A DNA stretch of 64,000 nt, from NCBI GenBank assembly GCA_963765875.1, contig CAVXYK010000004.1, positions 62,001-126,000 of the forward strand, given 5' to 3'. The position numbers were made by a program, and so were the translations under genes. Under the pieces are notes generated by a model, which had not been told where the DNA came from, searched no databases, and worked only from the letters and a program-made list of their open reading frames with translations. Positions within the stretch are counted from its first letter, which is position 1; each line of letters opens with the position of its first letter. This document shows, piece after piece, positions 45,416-55,166 of this stretch. Source of the stretch: JAWKOK01 sp963765875 (lineage in GTDB: Bacteria; Chloroflexota; Anaerolineae; Caldilineales; Caldilineaceae).

Positions 45416-46952
45416 CTACGTTGCATCGCGCATGTTGGCACAATGCTCACAGTCGTGTTCGCCGACCTCGGCTGAAGTCTTGTCTTTGAAGCCGGTTACA
45501 AACTCCATGAAGCGATAGACGTCGTCAAAGTTAGTGGCGATTCCAGTCGAAATGCGGATGGAGGCAACGCTCTTGTGGTACTGGTTTCGAATGGCCGTTC
45601 GCAGGTCATCGAACGAAACACGCTCGCCGGTCGAGAAGAAGGCTTTCATCTCGGTTTCGGAAAGATCATGGGTGATCTCGCCGGCCCCAGGATTACAGAA
45701 GCAGCCCGTGCGCAGCGAAATATTGACATCGCCGGCCAGTTCCTCAATTCGACGCTCGTCCAGATTCAGCCCATCCGGATCCAGGAACGAAATGGTGATG
45801 GTGCCGCCGCGCATCACGGTGTCGGTTGGGCCATGGACCTGAATCATGGGCCGGCCATTGCTATGGCGCAATGCCGCCATCGAATCGAGCAGCCAACCCG
45901 TGAGCGCAGTGACTCGATCATGGATGTTATCGATTCCCACATTGTCGATGTGGCGAAGCCCGATTTCAACAGCCGGGATATTGAGATAGTCGACCGTGCC
46001 GTCCTCAAAGGCGGCCTCGTCATCGGCATAGTAGTGGCCGTCGCCCTGAACCGATGCAATTGTGATCGTGCCGCCGGCAAACCAGGGCCGCTGTAGCTTT
46101 GTCAGCGCTTCCCGACGCACCAACAAGCAGCCCAAGCCCGTGGGATAGCCGAACATCTTGTAGAAGGAGAGAGCGACAAAATCGGGATGCCAACGACTCA
46201 AGTCCAGGCGGTTGGTCGGCACAAAGGCGGCTGCATCAAGCAGGACATCCCATCCCAGCGCCTGGGCTTCCTCGATCAGGTTCAATGGATATTGTACGCC
46301 GGAGAAATTAGACTGGGCGGGAAAGGCAAAGAGATGATCGCCATCCGGCTTGGAACGCGTCAATTCCCTGCGCAGCATTTCGTCGTCAATTCGTAGCGCC
46401 GGCGGCTCCACGGGAACATAGGTGATCTCTGCGCCTTTGCTGCGGGCGAACTCGCGAATACCATTGACGGAATTGTGATTGTCGTAGGAGATGAGGAAAC
46501 GTGAATCAGCATTGAAGGGATAGGACTCGCCCACGTGCTTCAAGGCCCCGCTGGCGTTGGATGTGAAGATGGCGATGTATTCGTCCGGTGCGGCATTGAA
46601 ATAGTCCAACACGTACGCGCGTGCGTTCTCGACTCGTTCGGTCATGGCAAGCGACGTCGGGTTATGGGAGTGAGGATTCCCAAGCACGGTGGTCGAAAGC
46701 AGTCTCGAAATGTCGACTCAACTGGGACGAACAATGGAGTCCGCCGCCGGTGTAATCGAGATAGGTCTGCGCCAGCTCATCCAATCTGCCATATTCGCTG
46801 AGGCGAAGCGCCTCAATCGCTTCGTGATCGTAGTCAGGATAGCGTCGTCGAAAATCGGCCAGCACAGATTCCTTTCCACCATTCGTCGCGGCGAGACCGT
46901 CGGCGTTCGAATGCTTCTGGCCGGGAATTTTCTCTACGATGGTTGCACACAT
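45416..46952 (-). CDS. Class V aminotransferase, molybdenum cofactor sulfurase-like, frame-broken
   Basis: N-terminal piece from ATG 46952 (GAGGAGG upstream): YPDYDHEAIEALRLSEYGRL and TYLDYTGGGL. The frame breaks near 46700. The main piece reads LLSTTVLGNPHSHNPTSLAM, FTSNASGALKHVGESYPF and the PLP-lysine motif FVALSFYKMFGYPTGLGCLL, ending with GDVNISLRTGCFCNPGA. SFYKMFGYPTG and the CFCNPGA cysteines match the NifS-like domain of Mo-cofactor sulfurases, which add the terminal sulfur for xanthine dehydrogenase-type enzymes. There is no C-terminal MOSC domain; the tail is EHDCEHCANM, possibly metal-binding. First gene of the cluster with moeA-moaC-moaD-moaE. A general cysteine desulfurase role remains possible. 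Confidence 0.82.
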
Positions 46953-47543
46953 ACAGGTCCTCCTCACTTCGGGTACGACAGCCCAGGGAAACGACGATTG
47001 TGGCGGAAAATTGCTCGTGTGCGCAAGTGTGCACACTGCAATTGTTGCCCTCCTAAAACCGAAAACGGTCCCCTTGGGAGATTCGACGAATGTTCCCCAT
47101 AATAGCACAATCGATTGCTGTCCAAAACTTTTGTGCCGAAAATGAGGCATGGCTTACCCGCAAAGAGGGTAAATCGCCACGGACGACCGGCGTATTTCCA
47201 GCATCTGTGTCCTATCCCCTTCACAGCTGTGACTCTAGTGCAAAAGTCTTTTCTTGACACGAATAAACACAAATCCGCCACGAATCTTCTCTCTGGGACG
47301 AGGACACAGTTCGTGAAAATTCGTGACCATTCGTGTCAAGAAAAGACTTTTGCAGTGGGGTCATCTGGGTAAGTCCGAAGCGAAAAGGGCTTTCCCCAAC
47401 GAATTCATCATATGCCAAGAACGAGCCGTTAGCACGCGTGTTCGAGACTTTACGATCGTTGAGCACATCGGTACAATGGCGTAGACAGATTTCGGATCGA
47501 CAGATTCCGGATCGAGAGTTGTGTAGAAGATCGGCAGAAGACG
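46953..47543. repeat. Intergenic region with CACGAAT-type repeat
   Basis: No gene. It contains the palindrome AGTGTGCACACT (about 47028-47038 region) and a CACGAAT repeat, TTTTCTTGACACGAATAAAC to ATTCGTGTCAAGAAAAGACT (47245-47350), which forms a long inverted repeat and ends with TTTTGCAGTGGGGTCATCTG. Confidence 0.55.
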
Positions 47544-48758
47544 ATGGCGGAATTCACGCAGGTAATTCACGCAAATCGATTCATACGCGTCTTGGACAGG
47601 GATCCCCCCGCCAGGCAGGTGCTGGAACGCGCAGTGAAAGAGCGCGACATCCCCATTACGCTCCGGCCCGGCAGCTTGAGTGCGGGGGCCAACGCAGATT
47701 CAGCCGGTGAAGATTACCTCCTGCTGGATCCGGCATTGGCGGTAGCCGCCCGCGTTGACGAGACGAAAGAGGCCGACGTGCGTTCCGGCCTCGGCTACGC
47801 GGGCATGACGCCACAACAACGAGCCTCCTTTCTCGATCTGGCTGCTGGATCCAAGTGGGCCGGCTCAGCCGGCGTTTCAGGAACTCTATCTAGCGACCCT
47901 TGAAGTTCGCCTCTTTGAAGGCGGCGCCATCGCCGATGACGCGCACCTGACCCTGCGTTCATTGCAGCTGGAACCGGCTTGGCACGGCAACCGCGGGGTC
48001 GAGCGTTCGATCGTGCTCGGGTTCTGGCTACGGCAGGATGGCCAAGGGCTCGAACATTGGCTGGCTACCGCACCGGTGGCGCCAGAGCTGTTGACCACAG
48101 CGCTTGGTCTCCAGGCGCTACTGGGTACAAGGCTCACGACCGGCGAACTGGCGAAGCTCAGTGCAGCTCTGGGATCAACCAGCACTCGACGTGCCGGATA
48201 CAGTCCTCACGATGAGACTGGCTTCGTTGACCACAACCTTGGGCGCTGAGCCGCTGGCGTATGCGCTGGAGAGGCTGGATGAAGCAGACGTGTCGGCCTC
48301 GCCCTTGGCGTTGCGCTCATCGGAATCTGCGCATTTCGCTGCCGCAACCGCCCATCCGGGGGGGCCTGGAGCCGGCCATGGCCGAAATGGCGGCAATCCC
48401 GCTGCAACAGCTGAACGCCACGTCAGATGCGCCGGCGACGGTGGACGGGCCGCTCGATCTCACAAGCGGAATCGCAGGCGAGGGCTCCAGCGACGATTAC
48501 CTGATTCTGGAGTTTAGCCAGAGCCGGTCAGAGTACTTTGACTACGTGTTACAATTGGCCCAGCGTCAGTCCGAGTTTGCGCAGCTCATGGATGAGGATC
48601 GACGCCTCGTCTATCGAGTCCGTTTCCGTAAGGACAAGTTGAGGAGCTTCTGGCGCATCTGGGAATATGTGCAGAATTGGTCGTCGACGAAAGTTTATGT
48701 CAATGGCGAAGAGATCGAACATTGGAAGATCTGGCCGTATTCGCAATACTTACGATAA
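47544..48758 (+). CDS. TerB-N-like domain protein, frame-broken
   Basis: The joined product is about 400 aa. The first piece ends GLGYAGMTPQQRASFLD, and the next frame continues WLLDPSGPAQPAFQELYLAT then LEVRLFEGG. The Y..MTPQQRA.FLDWL...P pattern followed by lYLa.LE.RLFE resembles the TerB-N domain. Later comes GVERSIVLGFWLRQDGQGLE, a poorly ordered middle, and a well-conserved-looking C-terminal segment (YDYVLQLAQRQSEFAQ-like, YRVRFRKDKLRSFWRIWEYV, KVYVNGEEIEHWKIWPYSQY). Breaks lie near 47858, 48165 and 48355. The stop TAA abuts the ATG of the AAA+ gene (TAAATG), and the SNF2 gene follows. Known TerB-N proteins associate with helicases and AAA ATPases. The assignment is tentative. Confidence 0.5.
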
Positions 48759-50271
48759 ATGACGTATATCATGAGAAATGAACTAGACATCTATATCCGC
48801 GCACGCTATCCACTGCTCTGGATCGTCACGCCGGAGGAACAGCGCGCCCTTGGTGAGATCCAATCATTGGCCGAGTCGCAGCGCAAACGAGTCTTGGTCT
48901 GGAGCGTGACAGCGGGCGTGGCCAATCCGGCAGTGCCTGGGCGTGCCGACGCAGGCAAGCGCGATCCGCTGGTGTTGCTGCAAGCGATTCTGGATGATGA
49001 CGATCCCTGTATCTGGGTGCTGCGCGACTTTCATCCATATCTCAAGGACGCCAATGTCATCCGCAGGTTGCGTGAAGTCGCCTTTGCCCTGCAGGCAAGC
49101 AACAAGACCGTTATTCTGCTTGGTCCGGTACTCAGAATTCCGCCGGAGCTGGAGAAGGAAATCACCGTCGTTGACTTCGATCTGCCCACGGCAGCGGAAC
49201 TGGACGACCGGATTGACCAAATCATCAAGGCCTACCATCGTCAGGGCGAAGTCACCATCGATCTGAATCGCCGGCAACGCGAACGATTGGTGTTGGCCTG
49301 CCTGGGGCTGACCTTCACCGAAGCAGAGAATGCCCTGGCCAAAGCCACGACCCAGTGCCAAGGTCGGCTAGATGGCGACTCAGTCGAGATCGTTACTGCC
49401 GAGAAACAGCAGATCATCCGCAAGAGCGGGCTGTTGGAGTTCTATGCCAGCGATGAGCGACTGGCCAGCGTGGGCGGGCTGACGACGCTCAAAGAATGGC
49501 TGCGCAAGCGCGTGCGCGCATTCGGAGACGAAGCGAGAGCCTTTGGCCTGCCCGAACCCAAGGGCATTCTGCTGGTCGGCGTGCAAGGCTGCGGCAAGAG
49601 CCTGGTTGCCAAATCAGTGGCCAACTCATGGCAGCTGCCCCTGCTGCGGCTCGATGTCGGACGGCTCTTCGCCTCGCTGGTCGGGTCGAGCGAGCAGAAT
49701 CTGCGTACGGCCATCCGCACAGCCGAGAGCATTGCGCCGGTGGTGCTCTGGGTCGATGAGATCGAGAAGGGCTTTTCCGGCGTCGGCTCCAGCGATGTCA
49801 GCGATGCGGGCACGGCAGCCCGTGTCTTCGGTAGCTTCATCACCTGGCTGCAAGAGAAGCAGGCGCCGGTCTTTGTCATCGCCACGGCCAACAATGTCAG
49901 CCTGCTGCCGCCGGAGATGGTGCGCAAAGGCCGCTTCGACGAGATCTTCTTCGTCGACCTGCCCACGCCGGCCGAACGGAGCGACATCTGGCGCATCCAT
50001 CTGGCCAAACGCAACCGCGATCCGGACCAGTTCGACATCCCGACACTGACCAGTTCATCCGATCGGTTGTCAGGCGCCGAGATCGAACAGGCCGTGATCG
50101 ATGGCCTCTACGAGGCGTTCGACAAGGAGTCGGCCGTTGAGACGCAGCGACATCACAGACGTGTTGGGGCAGACCGTCCCGTTGAGCACGATGATGTCAG
50201 AAGAGATCGACGGGCTGCGCGAGTGGGCCGAGTATCGTGCTCGACCGGCATCAGGGCCGGTGGACAAATAA
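48759..50271 (+). CDS. Ycf46-like AAA+ ATPase, frame-broken at the end
   Basis: The N-terminal ~215 residues form a degenerate ATPase-like domain (IYIRARYPLLWIVTPEEQRA, CIWVLRDFHPYLKD), typical of Ycf46. The AAA+ domain follows: LPEPKGILLVGVQGCGKSLV (Walker A), APVVLWVDEIEKGFSGVGSS (Walker B), FVIATANNVSLLPPEMVRKG and RFDEIFFVDLPTPAERS. Near 50140 the frame breaks, and the native C-terminus (ITDVLGQTVPLSTMMSEEID, LREWAEYRA) ends at 50271. Cyanobacterial and plastid Ycf46 is linked to inorganic carbon use, but its biochemistry is unclear. It starts directly after the preceding stop and ends 18 nt before the SNF2 gene, so the three are one operon. Confidence 0.85.
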
Positions 50272-50289
50272 CGCAGCGGACAAATAACT

Positions 50290-52257
50290 ATGTCACTTGA
50301 ACGATTTGAATGGCTCGAAATCCGTGACCAGACCGAGAAACGTCGCAAGGGCAAGACAGAGGCGACCGACACGGTCATGGGCAAACGCTGTCCCGAGTGC
50401 GGCTGGCTCGATGAAGAGACCGTGACCCAATGCTTCCGCTGCGGCCATCGCTACAACGTCGATCCGATCATGTCGCAGAAGATCGAGCAGTTGGGCGTTA
50501 CCCTGCCCCAGCGCGTCATTGAAACGCCTCAGAATCTGGAGAATTTCTTCCGCACCCATGGACGCATTCGACCGCCGGAACCGCTGGAACTTTTCCAGTT
50601 GCGCATGCGGGCCCAGCAGCTGCGGCTCAGCCGGGGCTTTGACCGCCTGGTCTGCCTCGATGAACTGGATCTGGAACACTACGACCACCAGTTGGAAGCA
50701 GCGCTACGTGCCCTTCAGGATATGCGTGGCCGCGCCCTGCTGGCCGACGAGGTCGGGCTGGGCAAGACCATCGAAGCGGGCATCGTCATGAAGGAGCTGA
50801 TCCGGCGCGGCCTGGTGCGCACCGTCCTGGTGTTGACGCCGGCGTCGCTGACCGAGCAGTGGCGTGAGGAGTTGGAGTCCAAATTCCACGAGTCGTTCAC
50901 CGCCATGAACCGCCCTCAGGATTGGCGGGATGTGCGCGACGCCGACGAAGGCCGCTGGATCGTCAGTCTGGATCGAGCCAAGCTCAAGGCCCACAGCACC
51001 GAGATACTGGCACGTGACTACGACCTGATCATCGTCGACGAGGCCCACAAGCTCAAGAACCGCAATACGCTGGCCTGGAAGTTCGTCAACCAGATCCGCA
51101 AGCGCTATGTGTTGATGCTGACGGCAACGCCGGTCCAGAACAATCTCATGGAGCTGTACAGCCTGATCACGATTCTGTCGCCCGGTCAGCTGGGCACCGT
51201 GCGCGGCTTCCGCAGCCACTATCTGGATCGAGCCGACCATCGCCAGCCCAAGAACGCGCCGGCCCTGCGCCGTCTGCTCAACGATGTCATGATCCGCAAT
51301 CGGCGCAGCAAGGTCGACATCTATTTCCCCAAACGGCGGGCAGCCATCTACCATCTCTCCCTCTCCGAGGACGAGTGGCGCCTCTACGCCGACACCACGG
51401 ACTACATCCGCCGACGCTTCCGCATGGGCGAAAGCAACAAATATCTGCGTCTGACACTGATGATCTTGCAGCGCGAGCTGAGCAGCAGTCCCCAGGCCGT
51501 GGCCGGCACATTGCGCAAAATGGTCAAGGATCGAGGCTACGACGATGCGACCCGCGCTGAATTGCAGGAATTCTTAGAACTGGCCGAGTCGATTCCAGTT
51601 AGCCGCAAACTACTTGCCGTCCAGGAAATTCTCGAACGATTCCCCGGCCAGTTTCTGATCTTCACCGAGTTCCGCAATACGCTCGACTCCATCGTGACGC
51701 AGTTGGAGAGCCTGGGCATTTCCACTGTCGGTTTCCACGGCGGCATGTCGATCCAGCAGAAGGAGGCGGCGGTCAACGCCTTCCGCGGCGATGAAGAAAG
51801 CGGTCTCCCCGGCGTGCGCGTCATGGTCAGCACCGAGAGCGGGGCCGAAGGACGCAATCTGCAATTCTGCCATCAGCTCATCAACTACGATCTGCCCTGG
51901 AACCCCATGCGTGTCGAACAGCGTATTGGTCGTCTGCATCGGCTGGGCCAGGTCAACGACGTGACCATCTTCAACCTGAGTTGCAGCGAGACTATTGAGG
52001 CCCACATCATCGATCTGCTGGCGCGCAAGATCCGCATGTTCGAGCTGGTCATCGGTGAATTGGACCTGATTCTGGGCAATGTCGATGGGGCCAAGTCATT
52101 CGAGGATCTGTTGCGCCAGGCCTGGGAATCGAGCGAGAGCAATGAGGATCTGGGCGAGCGGATCGAGGGCATTGGCGAGGCGTTGGTCAACGCGCGGCAG
52201 AGTTACAATATTGTGCGCGAGACAAACGAGATCTTTGATGACGCTTTGGGCGTCTGA
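50290..52257 (+). CDS. SNF2-family DEAD/H helicase with N-terminal zinc ribbon
   Basis: A 655-aa protein, intact. The N-terminus has a CPECG...CFRCG zinc ribbon (about residues 34-52). The SNF2 core has motif I LLADEVGLGKTIEAGIVMKE, motif Ia VLTPASLTEQW, motif II IIVDEAHKLKNRN, motif III LMLTATPVQNNLMELYSL, then FLIFTEFRNTLDSI, motif V VSTESGAEGRNLQFCHQLIN and motif VI MRVEQRIGRLHRLGQVNDV. This is close to RapA/SNF2-type translocases that remodel protein-DNA or protein-RNA complexes. It is third in the operon after the TerB-N-like and Ycf46-like genes. No nuclease or methylase domain is fused. Confidence 0.92.
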   Translation: MSLERFEWLEIRDQTEKRRKGKTEATDTVMGKRCPECGWLDEETVTQCFRCGHRYNVDPIMSQKIEQLGVTLPQRVIETPQNLENFFRTHGRIRPPEPLELFQLRMRAQQLRLSRGFDRLVCLDELDLEHYDHQLEAALRALQDMRGRALLADEVGLGKTIEAGIVMKELIRRGLVRTVLVLTPASLTEQWREELESKFHESFTAMNRPQDWRDVRDADEGRWIVSLDRAKLKAHSTEILARDYDLIIVDEAHKLKNRNTLAWKFVNQIRKRYVLMLTATPVQNNLMELYSLITILSPGQLGTVRGFRSHYLDRADHRQPKNAPALRRLLNDVMIRNRRSKVDIYFPKRRAAIYHLSLSEDEWRLYADTTDYIRRRFRMGESNKYLRLTLMILQRELSSSPQAVAGTLRKMVKDRGYDDATRAELQEFLELAESIPVSRKLLAVQEILERFPGQFLIFTEFRNTLDSIVTQLESLGISTVGFHGGMSIQQKEAAVNAFRGDEESGLPGVRVMVSTESGAEGRNLQFCHQLINYDLPWNPMRVEQRIGRLHRLGQVNDVTIFNLSCSETIEAHIIDLLARKIRMFELVIGELDLILGNVDGAKSFEDLLRQAWESSESNEDLGERIEGIGEALVNARQSYNIVRETNEIFDDALGV

Positions 52258-52962
52258 TTCCCCCTGGGTTTGAACCCGATCAGGCTCTTTGAGCCATTGT
52301 AGGGCTAGACCTCCGGGGGTGTCCGGCGAGTCTCCGGCACAACCGCCATTTCCGGACACCTCCTCGTGATCGGGTTTCCATCTGTCCCACTATGGATCAA
52401 AGAGCCCAGATCATACAGACCGTCGGAGAAACCGCCATGTTTGAAGAAGTGATAATGCACCGCGCCAATCGGCGCGTTGCATGAACAAGTGCCGGCAGGT
52501 AACGTCCGTAGCCAGAACGAGGTAGGGGCGACGGGATCAGTTATTCCGTCGCCCCTACCTCGTCTTTTCCAACCATCAGACTGAATAGCCTCAGTCACCC
52601 AAAATCAGTAGTTCACGACTTGTCATTCTGAGTGCCCCACGCCGGAAACCCGGCGCTCCAACTGGAATGAACGTGCCATTGTCATTCTGAGCGGGTCACC
52701 TCGGGCAAGTTGCACCTGACGACAGACCAGCGAAGAATCTTGATCAGCGAAGTCAAGACCCTTCGCTGGTCTGTCAGGATTGCGTCGTTTTGTGGTAGAC
52801 CCGCTCAGGGTGACAGTGCATCTCTCGTCGCGACGACGAACTTGTTCATTAGAAGCGGCTCAACCGGGGAGTTTTCTCTCTGGCAGGCCGTTAGCGAAGA
52901 ATCTCGCGTCACTCAAAATCGTGAAACACTGACGGTCTTCGTGCAGCCATCTACAATGCGCG
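52258..52962. repeat. Intergenic region with hairpins and TTCTGAG-type repeats
   Basis: No gene. It holds a relative of the 29307 hairpin (52308-52370), a perfect 18-bp-arm hairpin ACGAGGTAGGGGCGACGG (52517-52534 with 52546-52563) followed by CTTTTCC, which can end the SNF2 transcript, and TCATTCTGAG phrases near 52625 and 52685. Confidence 0.6.
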
Positions 52963-53990
52963 TTATTGTGCGAGAACCATGAGATGCTTATGAGAGGTTT
53001 CAGGGAACATGACCCATGGTAGTGGACCCGGCTCCATAGTGAAAGTATCGACGCTTTCGTTGCTGTCAGGAACGAAAACCATCATATGAGGAGCACTGCC
53101 AACCGGCCCACCACCCTGGAGCATATAGCCAAATCCGATGCCGGCTGGATGGCGAATCAACCAAATTGTAGCGAGCCAGAAGTGCTTCCAGATAGACATC
53201 GTTCAGGCACATGGGGTCGTTGCCGGGTGAAGAGGGTATGTCAACAGTGCAGGTCCAGCCGTTGGTGCCGGTACGTATCTCTATCAGTTCCGGCGCCGGC
53301 TCATCCGGCCAGTTCCCCGGCCCGTCCTCCGGGTAATCCAGGATCGTCGCATCCTGAGCAATCGCAGCCAGGCCCGGCACTCATCGCATTGGCGATCTTG
53401 TCTTCCTCGGCGGAGACCATCTCCACGGGTGGCGGTACGAGAACCATAAGGTGCTGATGAGAGGTTTCAGGGAACATGACCCACGGCTGCGGACCCGGTT
53501 CCATATCAAAAGTATCGACGCTTTCGTTACTGCCAGGCGCAAAGACCATCATGTGCGGTGGGCTGCCGACCGGGCTCCCCCCCTGAAGCATGTAGCCGAA
53601 GCCAACGCCGGTGGACGGCGAATCCTCCAAGTTGCGCTGCGCCAAGAGTGATTCCAGATAGACATCGCTCAGACACATGGGATCGTTGCCGGGTGTGTCG
53701 GGAATATCGACGATGCAGGTCCAGCCGTTGCTGCCGCCGCGTATCTCGATCAACTCCGGCGCAACCTCCTCCGGCCAGTTTCCGGGCCAGTCCTCCGGAT
53801 AGTCCAGGATGGCCGCATCCTGAGCAATGGCAGCCGGGCCGGCACTCATCGCGTTGGCGATCTTGTCTTCCTCGGTAGGCATCGCCTCCTCACCCTCAGG
53901 TTGAGCAACAGGCGCCAGTGGCAACGGAGCCACACAGGCGCTCATCAGTAGCATCACTAGTGCCACAAAAATAACCGACAGATGTTTCAT
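52963..53990 (-). CDS. Lipoprotein with a duplicated ~140-aa domain, frame-broken
   Basis: The start MKHLSVIFVALVMLLMSAC carries a lipobox (LMSAC). Domain 1 reads AAIAQDAAILDYPEDWPGNW, LIEIRGGSNGWTCIVDIPDT, PGNDPMCLSDVYLESLLAQR, GVGFGYMLQGGSPVGSPPHM and PWVMFPETSHQHLMVL. Domain 2 repeats every element with changes (ILDYPEDGPGNWP, GNDPMCLNDVYLEALLARYN, VMFPETSHKHLMVLAQ). The repeat includes the linker KIANAMSAGP. Breaks lie near 53372 and 53165. The fold is not recognised; conserved Trp, Cys and His suggest a compact secreted module. The duplication seems recent, since the DNA is similar too. Confidence 0.72.
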
Positions 53991-54114
53991 GATCTTTCTC
54001 CTCCTACTACACATTGACGCAAATATCTCAGCGGAAATCAGGTGTTCTTCCTCTGGTAGAAATCATAGATGGTTTGCAGCCGAGATTGACTGTCCGCTTT
54101 CTGAACAGACTGGC

Positions 54115-54898
54115 TTACACCGCTGCAATGACATATTTAAACACATTGGGTTGGATAAGAATCGTGCCATCGCTAGAGCGGAATGGTTCGGTGGCGCTGT
54201 AAAGTGCGGACTTCAGCTTGGATTCACTGACAGTCCGTAACAGACCCTGCAAAGGGCCGGCCGCCACATTGCCTCGCCAGAAGGTCTCGAAGTCAGGATA
54301 ACTGAATGGGCAATTCACCTCGCCGCTCTCCAGCACAGTCAGCCCGGCTTCGCTAAACATTCCTTCCAACGTACCTGCCATGGAAAGTTCGAAGGGCCCG
54401 GCACCCGGCGGCGGTTCCGGCATGGTATCGCGTACCGCTTTGAAGATTGCACGGTACTCGACCTTCTCTGGCGGGCCGAAAAGTCCGGCAACGATACGAC
54501 CTTCCGGGGTGCAAACACGGCCAAGCTCGCGCAGCGCCGCCACCCGATCTTCGGTGTACTGAATTGAGTTGGCAGCAAGGACGGCATCGAAAGCGCCATC
54601 GTCATAAGGGCAGATCTTCAATGTCACCCACGCGGAAGTCGCCGGCGGGAACGTGTGTCCGTGCAATGGTTATCAAACCTTCCGCCGCATCAAGCCCGCT
54701 GATCTCAGCACGACGTCCTGCGGCCAGCACACTGGCGCCCCCGCCGCCACAGCCGGCATCCAGAAAGCGTGTGCCTGGGCCAACCTTCGCTGCGTTCAGC
54801 ATGGCTTCCCACAGCGGCTTGTGCATGGGTTCCTGAATCACTGCCCAGCCCTGTGGCGCTTTTCCCCAGAGTTCACCTTGTATCTTTGCCGTTCCCAT
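54115..54898 (-). CDS. Class I SAM-dependent methyltransferase, frame-broken
   Basis: The first piece from ATG 54898 has FLDAGCGGGGASVLAAGR (SAM motif I), ISGLDAAEGLI (motif II acidic) and FRVGDIEDLP. A one-base break near 54605 leads to YDDGAFDAVLAANSIQY, ALRELGRVCTPEGRIVAGLF and a C-terminal region with FSEAGLTVLESGEVNCPFSY. About 260 aa, of the UbiE/COQ5-like methyltransferase_11 group. The substrate is unknown. The start has AGGGG upstream; an earlier ATG at 54931 is possible. Confidence 0.82.
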
Positions 54899-55166
54899 AC
54901 AGTACGCCCCTTTGCAATAGACAGATTTCAATCCACAAGATAGTTGGCTTGCACACAGCCACCGCTTTGAAGCGGTCGGCCCAGAGAAAACTCGTTTTCT
55001 TTTCCCCTGGAAGAATAGTAGACTGTACCGAACTTCGACTGGTTTGCTGTCCTCATCTTGCAGGATAGCGTGGAAGGCGACGTAGCGATCCGAGCTTCAC
55101 TCGGAATACACTCGGAATCTGATCCGAGACACCACGGAACGCGTCGCCGACGTTTGGAAACAACAC

